Shown here piece after piece: positions 1 through 8,554 of a DNA stretch of 64,000 bases. The notes under the pieces were generated by a model. It had not been told where the DNA came from. It saw only the letters and a program-made list of their open reading frames with translations, and ran no database searches. Source of the DNA: Glaciimonas immobilis (GTDB lineage: Bacteria > Pseudomonadota > Gammaproteobacteria > Burkholderiales > Burkholderiaceae_D); contig NZ_JAAOZT010000003.1 in the NCBI RefSeq assembly GCF_011947285.1, positions 236,053 to 300,052 on the forward strand, given 5' to 3'. Made by a program: the position numbers and the translations under genes. Numbering within the stretch: the stretch's first letter is position 1; each line of letters begins with the position of its first letter.

Positions 1-1
1 G

Positions 2-565
2 ATCACTCACTTGTGGTTCGAGACAATCCACCCGTTCGAGGACGGAAACGGCCGCGTCGGTCGCGCCATAATGGATATGGCCATCGCGCAAGACGCTCAG
101 TCGGCGGTTCGCCTCTATAGCATGTCGCGCCAACTGCAAGAAAACCGCACGGCCTACTATGACGCGTTAAAGGCTGCGCAAACAGGTAACCTTGACATCA
201 CTCCATGGATTGATTGGTTCGCAAAGCAGTTCGCTTTAGCGTGCATCAAATCGGAACGCATCATCGACCAGGCCCTTGAGAAGGCCGCGTACTGGGCCAA
301 GCATGTCACCCATTCATTCAATGCGCGCCAGCGCAAAGCACTGCAAAAACTTCTCGATGCTGGCGATGGAGGATTCCTAGGTGGTTTGACAGCGGAGAAA
401 TACTGCAAAATTACGGGCGTATCAAAGGCTACTGCCACACGCGATTTATCTCACCTATTGCAACAGGAAGCATTAGTCGTACGTGGCGTCGGCAAGGCAA
501 CCAAGTACTATATAAATGTTTCTGGCTGGCACCAAAAAGGTAGCGATGAAGGCGCTATCGTATAA
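2..565 (+). CDS. Fic family protein, C-terminal part (cut by window start)
   Basis: The reading frame is open to the left edge, so the N-terminus lies outside the window. About 187 residues remain. The Fic active-site motif HPFEDGNGRVGR is complete near the start and matches HPFx(D/E)GNGRxxR. In this family the His is catalytic and the loop binds the nucleotide phosphates for AMP (or other nucleotide) transfer to a target hydroxyl. The C-terminal ~60 residues read as a winged-helix DNA-binding domain (helix around GVSKATATRDLSHLL), common in bacterial Fic proteins that regulate themselves. No inhibitory helix (S/TxxxE[G/N]) is visible in the part present; it may lie upstream. A TTG at 11 is inside the frame and is not a credible start. 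The family call is firm; the target is unknown. Confidence 0.9.
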   Translation: MTHLWFETIHPFEDGNGRVGRAIMDMAIAQDAQSAVRLYSMSRQLQENRTAYYDALKAAQTGNLDITPWIDWFAKQFALACIKSERIIDQALEKAAYWAKHVTHSFNARQRKALQKLLDAGDGGFLGGLTAEKYCKITGVSKATATRDLSHLLQQEALVVRGVGKATKYYINVSGWHQKGSDEGAIV

Positions 566-583
566 GGTGAGGCAAAGTCCCAT

Positions 584-605
584 ACACCCTCTCAGCGGAG
601 GGTGT
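584..605 (+). terminator. Hairpin after the Fic gene, possible terminator
   Basis: Arms ACACCCTC (584-591) and GAGGGTGT (598-605) pair perfectly over 8 bp with a 6-nt loop, 18 nt after the Fic stop. No U-tract follows on the + strand, so it may act as a weak terminator or a 3'-end stabiliser. Confidence 0.4.
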
Positions 606-759
606 CAATAATGATGAAACATCGTTACAGCGCTTGCCCTCACGCTGTCAGGTTTTCCCTCTACAGATAGAATGCATGGCATCATCACGGCTTGCTTGCA
701 CGGCGCATGCACGTCACAGTCCGTATTTATACATTCCAGCTCAAATAACACCAGCAACT

Positions 760-1758
760 ATGCACAAAGAAGTACAGCACTACAAAACACACACCGTAGA
801 TATCATCATCTATCCGGGCTTTAAAGCGCTGGAAGCTATCGGACCGCTGAAGGTATTTGACTACACCAATAGTTGTCTGCGGCAGCGCCAGTTAGCAGGG
901 GGTTATCAGGTCGCGATAGCGTCAACCAAAATCGGCATGATCGTGTCCGACACGTTGATGGCGCTTGAGGCGACCAAAGCAATCAGTATGCTTGCCTTGC
1001 CTGATCTTGCGCTGATAGTCGGTGCGCCTGACATCGAAAAAGCGCTCAAGGATTCATTTGAAATAGTGGAATGGGTAACTAGCGCCGCGCCTAAAATGCA
1101 GCGTCTGGCAGCGCTGTGCACCGGGAGTTTCTTTCTGGCCGAAGGTGGCGCGCTGGATGGTCGGCGCGCCACCACGCATTGGCGGTTTTCTGAATTGTTA
1201 AGTAAAAAATATCCAGCGGTCAAAGTAGACGCTGATGCGATCTTTATACGCGAAGGCAACATCTGGACCTCTGCGGGCGTGACGGCTGGAATGGACCTGG
1301 CGCTAGCAATCGTAGAGGAAGATTTTGGCCGTGAAATCGCCCTTGAGGTGGCGCGCGATTTGGTGATCTACCTGAAAAGACCGGGCGGACAGTCGCAATT
1401 TAGCGTACATCTTTCTAGCCAGATGACGACCCACCCAACCATCCGTGAGTTACAAAGCTGGATCATGCTGCATCTGGGCGAGGACCTCAGCATCCCCAAA
1501 TTAGCGGCACGGGTAGCGATGAGCGAACGTAATTTTGCCAGAGTATTTCAACGAGAAACCGCAGAAAGCCCAGCCGAATTTATAGAAAGCGCACGCTTCG
1601 AAGTAGCCCGACGCATGCTGGAAGAAAACGAATCGGCGTTAAAACAAATTGTGTTGAAGACTGGATTTCGCACTGAAGAAAAGATGCGACGGGTGTTTCA
1701 GAAAAAAATCGGCGTGACCCCAAAAGTCTATCGTGAACGCTTTTCAACAACGCTATGA
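760..1758 (+). CDS. GlxA-type transcriptional regulator (DJ-1/PfpI domain + AraC HTH)
   Basis: 332 residues from the ATG at 760. The frame extends further upstream to a TTG, but that stretch is not conserved-looking and homologues begin near VDIIIYPGF. The N-terminal ~190 residues form a DJ-1/PfpI (GATase1-like) domain with the nucleophile-elbow motif ALCTGSFFLAEGG followed by LDGRRATTHW, the signature of GlxA regulators. The C-terminal ~100 residues are an AraC-type double HTH (LAARVAMSERNFARVFQRET, then FRTEEKMRRVFQKKIGVTP). Members act as one-component regulators whose PfpI domain senses a small molecule. It is convergent with gfa, which does not by itself link it to formaldehyde. No clear ribosome binding site is visible, so the start is the weakest part of the call. 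Confidence 0.88.
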   Translation: MHKEVQHYKTHTVDIIIYPGFKALEAIGPLKVFDYTNSCLRQRQLAGGYQVAIASTKIGMIVSDTLMALEATKAISMLALPDLALIVGAPDIEKALKDSFEIVEWVTSAAPKMQRLAALCTGSFFLAEGGALDGRRATTHWRFSELLSKKYPAVKVDADAIFIREGNIWTSAGVTAGMDLALAIVEEDFGREIALEVARDLVIYLKRPGGQSQFSVHLSSQMTTHPTIRELQSWIMLHLGEDLSIPKLAARVAMSERNFARVFQRETAESPAEFIESARFEVARRMLEENESALKQIVLKTGFRTEEKMRRVFQKKIGVTPKVYRERFSTTL

Positions 1759-1885
1759 TTACTATTTTCAGATCCATACTGCAGCGTGTTGACCCTGAAG
1801 CACTTCCAGAGCCAACAGCTTACATAAAACAGTCGTTCTAATGGTCAACTAATGACCACCTTTTCGAGTGTTTCACACTTACCGG

Positions 1886-2455
1886 TTACAGACTTTTTGA
1901 CTTAGCAGAATGCGCAGCAATAGCGTCCATTAACGGTGGTGACAGGCAATCGTAAGGTGGCAGATTCAGTTCAACCAAGCGTGCGCGCACTGCGCCCATA
2001 CCGTCTGGCTTATAGCCGGCTTCGATGATCGATGATACAAACGCCGCAAATTCCGGAGGTGCCCATCCGCTTGCTGTAGAACGCTCTGTATGAACAAAAT
2101 CCAGACCATGAAATGGATGACCGGTGTTTTCGATGCGGCCGTACATGTGAACGCCGCACTCTTTGCATGCATGACGCTGAATCGCTGCGTTGGTATCGAC
2201 GACGGCTAGTTTATCGCCGTTTGCAGTAACGCTAACGTTGTCACGTGAGACAACGGCGATTTGCGCGAACAAAGCACCTTCTGGCTTCCAGCATTTTGAA
2301 CAACCGCATACGTGGTTGTGCGCTACCTGACCTTTGATTGCTACTTCCACTTTATTGGAAGAACAGCCGCAAGAAAGCGTGCCGCCCGCGAAATTTTCTG
2401 CAGCTGGCTTTAGTCCGTTATCGACGGCTGGATGGATCTTGACTGAAGCATTCAT
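1886..2455 (-). CDS. gfa: S-(hydroxymethyl)glutathione synthase (Gfa)
   Basis: 189 residues, the normal length for glutathione-dependent formaldehyde-activating enzyme. Gfa is thought to speed the condensation of formaldehyde with glutathione, giving the substrate of AdhC. The zinc-binding cysteines are all visible: CGC near residue 29, CGCSKCW near residue 50, and CKECGVH further on. The motif [10 protein letters not shown] near the middle is also typical. It is the last gene of adhC-fghA-gfa, 72 bp after fghA. A good ribosome binding site (AGGAGAA) precedes the ATG at 2455, which fixes the start. Confidence 0.95.
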   Translation of the reverse strand: MNASVKIHPAVDNGLKPAAENFAGGTLSCGCSSNKVEVAIKGQVAHNHVCGCSKCWKPEGALFAQIAVVSRDNVSVTANGDKLAVVDTNAAIQRHACKECGVHMYGRIENTGHPFHGLDFVHTERSTASGWAPPEFAAFVSSIIEAGYKPDGMGAVRARLVELNLPPYDCLSPPLMDAIAAHSAKSKSL

Positions 2456-2527
2456 GAAACTTCTCCTGATAGATTTTATGGATGAAAATAGCTGTGTAAT
2501 AAATGGGGAGGAAATAATGTTGTGCCG

Positions 2528-3391
2528 TTACCGGGCGGCTCCATTTAGTTGTTGGTGGTGAAATCGCAAATGATCTTCAACGAAGGTCGAAATAAAATAA
2601 TACCCATGGTCATAACCTGCATGTCTGCGTAATTCCAAAGGCTGCTGCGCTTTTGCACACGCGGCTTCAAATGCCTCCGGAAACAACTGGCCTGGTAAAA
2701 ACTTATCGCTCAGACCCTGATCAATCAGGATGCCGTTCGGGTAAGGCGTGGCCTGCTGTTCCATCAATGCAGTGGCGTCATAGTGACGCCAGGTTGCCTG
2801 ATCGCTGCCCAGATATCCAGTGAACGCCTTAACGCCCCAAGGACACTGAATCGGTGCACAAATCGGTGCAAATGCTGACACCGACTTGAATAACCCTGGA
2901 TTACGCAGCGCCAGCACCAGCGCACCGTGACCGCCCATCGAGTGACCCGTAATACCAACCCGAGACGGCTCAACTGGCAGGCTTTCCGTCACCAATGCGA
3001 GTAGTTCCAGCACGTAGCTGTACATCCGATAATGCTTGCTCCATGCCGCTTCTGTTGCGTCGACATAGAACCCCGCACCGAGACCGAAATCCCAACCGTC
3101 TGCCTCACCCGGCACATTAGCACCGCGCGGACTGGTATCCGGCGCGATCAGTATCATGCCCTGCTCTGCGGCGATGCGCTGCGCACCGCCCTTGGTCATG
3201 AATGTTTCTTCGGTACACGTCAGACCGGCAAGATAAATCAAGGCCGGAACCTTGCCATCCTGCGCCTGCGGTGGCAAAAATACCGAGAACCGCATCGGTA
3301 AGCCGATCTCTTTGGAGTGATGGCTATAAAACCGCTGCACTCCGCCAAAACAAGCGTGTTCGCTGATAATTTCGAGAGAAGAAGCCGACAT
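2528..3391 (-). CDS. fghA: S-formylglutathione hydrolase
   Basis: 287 residues. It hydrolyses S-formylglutathione to formate and glutathione, the last step of the GSH-linked formaldehyde pathway. The alpha/beta-hydrolase triad is visible: nucleophile Ser in GHSMGGHGA, Asp in DQGLSDKFLPGQ, and His in HAGYDHGYYF. The frame also opens with a TTG at 3415 that overlaps the adhC stop. I prefer the ATG at 3391 because GGAG sits 8 bp upstream of it. It follows adhC by 20 bp in the same operon. Confidence 0.95.
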   Translation of the reverse strand: MSASSLEIISEHACFGGVQRFYSHHSKEIGLPMRFSVFLPPQAQDGKVPALIYLAGLTCTEETFMTKGGAQRIAAEQGMILIAPDTSPRGANVPGEADGWDFGLGAGFYVDATEAAWSKHYRMYSYVLELLALVTESLPVEPSRVGITGHSMGGHGALVLALRNPGLFKSVSAFAPICAPIQCPWGVKAFTGYLGSDQATWRHYDATALMEQQATPYPNGILIDQGLSDKFLPGQLFPEAFEAACAKAQQPLELRRHAGYDHGYYFISTFVEDHLRFHHQQLNGAAR

Positions 3392-3411
3392 ATTGGTCTC
3401 CGTCAGCTGAT

Positions 3412-4518
3412 TCAATACAGCACGACGGATCGGATCGATTCGCCACTTTTCATCAAATCGAAACCTTCGTTGATGCGCTCAAGCGGCAACGTATGTGTGA
3501 TCAGATCATCGATATTGAGTTTGCCGTCCATGTACCAGTCAACAATTTTCGGTACGTCGGTGCGACCGCGTGCGCCGCCGAAAGCAGAACCTTTCCACTC
3601 GCGCCCGGTGACTAGCTGGAACGGACGTGTACTGATTTCTTGTCCTGCTGCAGCCACACCGATGATGTAAGACTGACCCCAGCCTTTATGCGTGCATTCC
3701 AACGCTTGACGCATGGTAGTGGTGTTACCGATGCACTCAAACGAGTAGTCTGCGCCGCCGTCGGTTAGTTGAATAATGTGATCAACGACGTTGCCGACTT
3801 CTTTCGGATTCACGAAGTGCGTCATACCAAACTTGCGCGCCATTTCAATGCGGCCCGGATTGATATCGACACCGATAATTTTGTCAGCGCCGACCATCTT
3901 GGCACCCTGAATCACGTTCAGTCCAATACCGCCGAGACCGAACACAACGACGTTTGCGCCAGCTTCAACTTTGGCCGAAAATACCACTGCTCCAACGCCA
4001 GTCGTCACACCGCAACCGATATAGCATGCTTTATCGAATGGGGCATCTTCACGAATTTTTGCCAATGCGATTTCCGGCACGACGATGTAATTTGAAAAGG
4101 TCGAGGTACCCATATAATGGAAAAGCGGCTTACCATCCAGCGAGAAACGCGACGTTGCATCCGGCATCAGGCCGCGTCCCTGAGTCGAACGGATCGCCTG
4201 GCATAAGTTAGTTTTGCGCGATAGGCAAAATTTGCACTGACGACATTCCGGCGTGTACAGCGGAATAACGTGATCGTCTCTTTTAACAGAGGTAACGCCG
4301 GGGCCGACCTCCACCACGATGCCTGCGCCTTCATGACCCAGAATGGAGGGGAAAATTCCTTCAGGATCCGCGCCTGAGAGCGTGTAATAGTCGGTATGAC
4401 AAATACCAGTCGCTTTAATTTCTACCAGTACTTCGCCTTCTCGCGGCCCTTCCAGATCAACTTCTTCGATCGTAAGTGGCGCTCCGGCTTTCCATGCGAC
4501 TGCGGCTTTCGTTTTCAT
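3412..4518 (-). CDS. adhC: S-(hydroxymethyl)glutathione dehydrogenase / class III alcohol dehydrogenase
   Basis: 368 residues, also called frmA or flhA. It oxidises S-(hydroxymethyl)glutathione to S-formylglutathione with NAD+. Catalytic zinc ligands are in the CHTDYYTLSG region and GHEGAG. The structural zinc cysteines are in CRQCKFCLSRKTNLC. The Rossmann motif GLGGIGLNVIQGAK binds NAD. A GGAG about 12 bp upstream of the ATG supports the start. It is the first gene of the formaldehyde operon and is divergent from the sigma-54 activator at 5066. I found no -24/-12 promoter for it, unlike the quinoprotein genes nearby. Confidence 0.96.
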   Translation of the reverse strand: MKTKAAVAWKAGAPLTIEEVDLEGPREGEVLVEIKATGICHTDYYTLSGADPEGIFPSILGHEGAGIVVEVGPGVTSVKRDDHVIPLYTPECRQCKFCLSRKTNLCQAIRSTQGRGLMPDATSRFSLDGKPLFHYMGTSTFSNYIVVPEIALAKIREDAPFDKACYIGCGVTTGVGAVVFSAKVEAGANVVVFGLGGIGLNVIQGAKMVGADKIIGVDINPGRIEMARKFGMTHFVNPKEVGNVVDHIIQLTDGGADYSFECIGNTTTMRQALECTHKGWGQSYIIGVAAAGQEISTRPFQLVTGREWKGSAFGGARGRTDVPKIVDWYMDGKLNIDDLITHTLPLERINEGFDLMKSGESIRSVVLY

Positions 4519-5065
4519 CAGGTGGCTCCAAAATATTTAATAGACGTATTCTGCTATCGGAGAAAGGAGGCAAATCGAATCCGGATAAATTTTGGCTGAA
4601 AATGCCGCAATTACGTCCGCATTTGCGTCCCATCCTTTCTAGCAGTAAGCTTCACTCCATACGGCGGGCAAATCGAGATCACAGCGTTTACAATGTCATA
4701 CGTGAAGTAATCTGCGTTCCGTAGCGCGACGTCGGAAAAAGCTGCGACGTAGCGCCATATACTCATGCATTCATTATTTGTATTGATCAGTGCAAATTGT
4801 TACGCTTCCGCACCACTAAAACTTCGCACTGCTCCGAAAATCACCCATTGCTTATCAACAACACATTCTTATTTGACACCATTCGTTCACCACTGTAGCC
4901 CATGAGACGCCGTGTTGAGGTAGTATCAAGTAACAAATAAAACAATTGCAAAGAGTATGCGGGATAGTTATACCCGATATAAGCAAAAACCAGTCCACAA
5001 AATACGATCGACGTTTAACGCGCGCAATCCCACGTCAGATTGAAATGTTGGTCAGAGGAGACACC
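4519..5065. promoter_or_regulatory. Divergent control region between adhC and the activator gene
   Basis: 547 bp without a gene. It must hold the promoters of both divergent units. I searched both strands by eye for TGGCAC-N5-TTGCW and found no acceptable match, and no TGTTC...GAACA inverted repeat like those upstream of the quinoprotein genes. AGAGGAG at 5054-5060 is the ribosome binding site for the ATG at 5066. Confidence 0.5.
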
Positions 5066-7027
5066 ATGACAGTACTAGCCGCAAGTCACGTTAAACACGT
5101 GCGCTCGGTTGTTCAAAGAGGCATGCAGCCCGGTAGTGGTCTCGCGGGCGATCCGATCGTTAATTCCTGGATAAGATGTCTGAACGAATATAGTCTGGAC
5201 CCGGACAATTGTGATGAGCCCGTCATCATCGGGCATGTCGAACTGCAGGAGCGACAGGCGCGTCTGGCCGATGTTCAAGAAGTAGCTAAAATTGAAATGG
5301 CGAACCTGTATCAGCAACTGGCTGGCTCCGGCTACGCTATCATGCTGATGGATTGTGATGGCGTTTTGCTTAATTATTTCGGCGATCCCAGCTTTACCCA
5401 CGCGGCGTCCAAAACCGGTCTCATGCAAGGCGCGGTCTGGAGCGAGCGCCTGCAAGGTACTAATGGCATGGGCACATGCCTGGTAGAGAAAAAGCCGATC
5501 ATTGTGCATCAAAACGAGCACTACCTTTTACGCAATATCGGCATCAGTTGTGCCGCAGCACCTATCTGCAATCATCGGGGCGATGTACTGGCGGTACTGG
5601 ACGCATCGGGCGAGTCACGCCTTGCACAACAGCACACATTGGCACTGGTCAATATGTCGGTACAGATGATCGAAAATCGGGTTTTTCTGCAGCAGTTCCA
5701 TCGCGAGTATATCGTGCGGTTTCATAACCGCCCGGAGTTCGTGGGTACGCTTAGCGAGGGTGCCATTGCGTTCGACAGCGCGGGGACCATTTTGGCCGCG
5801 ACGCGCTGTGCGCAGTTCCAGCTTGGGGTACGTTCACCTGCCGAGATTTACGGCCGCAACATCACTGAATTGTTTAACGTATCGTTACCGGGCTTACTGG
5901 ATAGCAGTCTTAAAAAAGCGTTCCATCCGACCCCGATTTTTGAAGTCCGCAGCGGTGCCCGTTATTTTGCAGTGATTTATCCCCCCGAGCCGACACCCGG
6001 CGCATCGCGCCTGTTGACCGTCAAACACGATTCAGGCAAGCCAGCATCGACTCAGCGCAGCGCGCTTGATGAACTGCATTTTGGCGACCTGACGATGCTC
6101 AATAACGTGCAGGCCACCAAGCGCGTTCTGGAGCGCGATGTGGCTATCATTCTGTGCGGCGAGACTGGGACCGGCAAAGAGATGTATGCCAAGGCAACGC
6201 ATCTTTCCGGCAGTCGCTCGCAGCAACCGTTTGTCGCTATCAACTGCGCCTCTATTCCGGAATCGTTGATAGAGAGTGAACTGTTTGGCTATAAGTCTGG
6301 CGCGTTCACGGGCGCTAGCAAAGACGGACAGCGCGGCAAGATATTTCAGGCTAACGGCGGAACATTATTTCTCGATGAAATTGGTGATATGCCGATGTCT
6401 TTGCAAGCGCGCCTGTTGCGGGTTTTGGAGGAGCGCGAAGTTACGCCGCTGGGCGCAGACAAGCCGGTTAAACTAGACATTCGGTTGATCAGCGCGACGC
6501 ATTGCGATTTGCAGGAAAAGATCGCACAGAATTTATTTAGAGAAGATTTGTATTACCGCCTTCTGGGCTTGACCGTGACACTTCCCGCGCTGAGAGAACG
6601 CACAGATCGCCATGGATTGATCAAGCATCTTCTGCTGAAAGAAGCTGGCGACGAGGTGGTAGAGATTGATGATGCGCTATTAGCTGTATTTGATCACCAC
6701 CGCTGGCCGGGCAATATTCGCCAGATGCGTCATCTTTTACGCACAATGATCGCACTGCGTGAAGGCGACCTGCTCACCGCTTGCGACCTGCCTAATGGCT
6801 TCTACACCGGCCCGTTGCCGACCGCTGGCTGTGGTGACTGCGCTGGAGCTTCCGAGGAAGCCCGCAATCCTCTGGAGAACGCAGAACGCGATGCGCTGAT
6901 TCAGGAACTGGAACAACACAACTGGAATATCACCACGCTGGCCAAACAATTGAAGATGAGCCGTAACACGCTGTATCGAAAAATGCGTCGTCTGGACGTC
7001 AAGGATCTGGATAAAATATCGCTGTAA
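5066..7027 (+). CDS. AcoR-like sigma-54-dependent transcriptional activator
   Basis: 653 residues from the ATG at 5066, chosen because AGAGGAG precedes it by 5 bp; an upstream TTG at 4946 has no such support. The N-terminal half carries a GAF-type sensor region as in AcoR. The central AAA+ domain has Walker A GETGTGKE, the sigma-54 contact loop GAFTGA, and Walker B GGTLFLDEIGDM. The C-terminus has a Fis-type HTH (LAKQLKMSRNTLYRKMRRL). Such proteins bind upstream enhancer sites and drive RNA polymerase with sigma-54 in response to a small molecule bound at the GAF domain. It lies between the formaldehyde operon and the xox cluster and is a paralogue of the protein at 26886. Control of alcohol or aldehyde oxidation genes is inference from position. 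Confidence 0.92.
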   Translation: MTVLAASHVKHVRSVVQRGMQPGSGLAGDPIVNSWIRCLNEYSLDPDNCDEPVIIGHVELQERQARLADVQEVAKIEMANLYQQLAGSGYAIMLMDCDGVLLNYFGDPSFTHAASKTGLMQGAVWSERLQGTNGMGTCLVEKKPIIVHQNEHYLLRNIGISCAAAPICNHRGDVLAVLDASGESRLAQQHTLALVNMSVQMIENRVFLQQFHREYIVRFHNRPEFVGTLSEGAIAFDSAGTILAATRCAQFQLGVRSPAEIYGRNITELFNVSLPGLLDSSLKKAFHPTPIFEVRSGARYFAVIYPPEPTPGASRLLTVKHDSGKPASTQRSALDELHFGDLTMLNNVQATKRVLERDVAIILCGETGTGKEMYAKATHLSGSRSQQPFVAINCASIPESLIESELFGYKSGAFTGASKDGQRGKIFQANGGTLFLDEIGDMPMSLQARLLRVLEEREVTPLGADKPVKLDIRLISATHCDLQEKIAQNLFREDLYYRLLGLTVTLPALRERTDRHGLIKHLLLKEAGDEVVEIDDALLAVFDHHRWPGNIRQMRHLLRTMIALREGDLLTACDLPNGFYTGPLPTAGCGDCAGASEEARNPLENAERDALIQELEQHNWNITTLAKQLKMSRNTLYRKMRRLDVKDLDKISL

Positions 7028-7037
7028 CTGGTGATAT

Positions 7038-7145
7038 TAAGAGGTTGGTGGGTTCTGCATTAATGCAGGCTGCGCACGCATTAATATTACGTAAGAGGTT
7101 GGTGGGTTCTGCATTAATGCAGGCTGCGCACGCATTAATATTACG
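7038..7145. repeat. Two perfect tandem copies of a 54-bp unit
   Basis: Copies at 7038-7091 and 7092-7145 are identical as read. Each holds the perfect 14-bp palindrome CTGCATTAATGCAG and an 8-bp inverted pair ATTAATGC...GCATTAAT. The unit starts 11 bp after the activator stop. The period is a multiple of three, so it could be a duplicated piece of coding sequence or a small palindromic element. Confidence 0.85.
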
Positions 7146-7232
7146 GCAGATTTTGCAGTAGAAAAGGCAGTAGATGCCGCAGCAGAAACCGCAGCGCATG
7201 TCGATTTAAAAATAGGTGGTGGCCACACCTGA
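7095..7232 (+). pseudogene. Possible C-terminal gene remnant, unidentified
   Basis: Starting in the second 54-bp copy, one frame runs 45 codons to a TGA at 7230. Its last part (ADFAVEKAVDAAAETAAHVD then LKIGGGHT) looks like real coding sequence by codon choice and Ala-rich helix pattern. There is no start codon or ribosome binding site, and the frame is blocked upstream by TAA. I do not recognise a family. It may be the tail of a deleted gene. Confidence 0.25.
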
Positions 7233-7269
7233 CAGTCTTTTCGGCCTGTCCGACGATAGCGTTATTGAA

Positions 7270-8298
7270 TTATTGCAGCGTGTCAAATGTCGCTACATCA
7301 ATACTAACGCTAGTGGCCTTCAAAGTCTTTTCCAATAATGAGCCCATGCCGGTTTCGTGTAATAGGCCAAGCACCAGTTCCGCCGGATTACAATCGATTG
7401 AGGCATGCAAGCCGGCACAGGAGCTGGTCATTTGCGGATTGACTTCAAGGACCACCGGACCTGTATCGGTGAAGATAAAATCGACCCCTACATAACCCCA
7501 TAAGCCGGGAATGGCCGCGGCAATATCCTGCGCCAGTCGATCCAGATCCCCGGTGACGTCAACAAAACTATTGATGGTACTTCCAAGAAAATACAATTGA
7601 TTATCGCGTACGGCGATCCGTTGCTTGTTGCAGCTAAGGACCCGCGCGACCCCGTTACAACATATCAGACAAAGGCTGCATGGCTGGCCTGACATAAACG
7701 GCTGCAATATAAAATTGTCGTCACTATTGGCCGCGATCCAGGCCAATGCTTTGGGCGGGGAGCTAAAGATGCGGCTATTGCGGCAACCAGCACCTTTGTC
7801 CGGCTTAACCACCCATGCCGATGCTGCGATATGCTGCGGCAAAACATCTTCCGGCGTATAAGTTTCCACTACCGGAATACCCGCTTCGGCCAACGCACGC
7901 ACGGTACGCAATTTACTCGCAGCAATATGAATTGCCGCGGGCGTGCTGCCCAGCAAAATGCGGTTATGGCTAAGAATCTGACGCGACAGGTTCTCCAATA
8001 TATCATCGGATTCCGGTGCGATCAGCCAGACTGCGTCGGCCTGTTCCATACAATCGGTAAAGTAAGATTCAAACCCATTTCGCACGGGAATTACCACGGC
8101 AGCCCCCGTCGGGGACAGACATAAATCCATTTTTGGCAAGCGTGCGTCGCGCGTGGTAATGATATCAATTCCAGCAATCGCGGAAAGATCGGACAGCAAT
8201 GCACGATGCCGTATCTCGCCCGGACGCATTAGCGAATGATCCAATGGTTGCATCGACAAACCACCGCCGGATGCATAATCGAAAAGAAATACTTTCAT
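7270..8298 (-). CDS. ATP-grasp domain protein, MfnD-like
   Basis: 342 residues from the ATG at 8298 (MKVFLFDYASGGG); a GTG at 8337 would add 13 residues, and neither start has a strong ribosome binding site. The ATP-grasp fold is supported by VVKPDKGAGCRNSRIF (ATP loop), VGVDFIFTDTGPVVLEVNPQ (metal-binding Glu and Asn) and the following TSSCAGL. That last stretch resembles the EINPRLTTSYVGL motif of MfnD-type tyramine-glutamate ligases and of ATP-grasp proteins found with bacterial methanopterin genes. No other methanopterin gene is visible in the window. It may ligate an amino acid to a small cofactor, but the substrate is unknown. It is the distal gene on the strand of the xox cluster, 257 bp below the 8555 gene, and may have its own promoter. 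Confidence 0.75.
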   Translation of the reverse strand: MKVFLFDYASGGGLSMQPLDHSLMRPGEIRHRALLSDLSAIAGIDIITTRDARLPKMDLCLSPTGAAVVIPVRNGFESYFTDCMEQADAVWLIAPESDDILENLSRQILSHNRILLGSTPAAIHIAASKLRTVRALAEAGIPVVETYTPEDVLPQHIAASAWVVKPDKGAGCRNSRIFSSPPKALAWIAANSDDNFILQPFMSGQPCSLCLICCNGVARVLSCNKQRIAVRDNQLYFLGSTINSFVDVTGDLDRLAQDIAAAIPGLWGYVGVDFIFTDTGPVVLEVNPQMTSSCAGLHASIDCNPAELVLGLLHETGMGSLLEKTLKATSVSIDVATFDTLQ

Positions 8299-8554
8299 GG
8301 GAACACCGTTTTTGGGAATTTTAGAGGGCTTACCCACGCTTAGTTATTGAGAGTTCCGTTTTTATTTAAATGCGCTCAATACAAAACTTTACTCATTCCG
8401 TTAATACCGCATCACCTCGCTAATAGGGTTGCGCTGCCTGCCTGCTCAAGATTAACGCAACTGTTTCTCTGCTGGCAATCAATCTTTCTTAAAATCAAAA
8501 TTTACATTTACCAAGGCCTTTAAATGCAGCCCTGCTCTATGTACCACCTGCAAA

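Noticed and set aside
634..759. N-terminal extension of the GlxA-type regulator from a TTG
   Set aside because: No ribosome binding site and the translated stretch does not look like part of the DJ-1 domain; the ATG at 760 fits the family.
4741..4780. TGGCGC-like element read as a sigma-54 promoter for adhC
   Set aside because: The GG and GC elements are one base out of the required spacing and two further positions mismatch.
7038..7145. Tandem repeat as a CRISPR array
   Set aside because: Only two units, directly adjacent with no spacer, and no cas genes.
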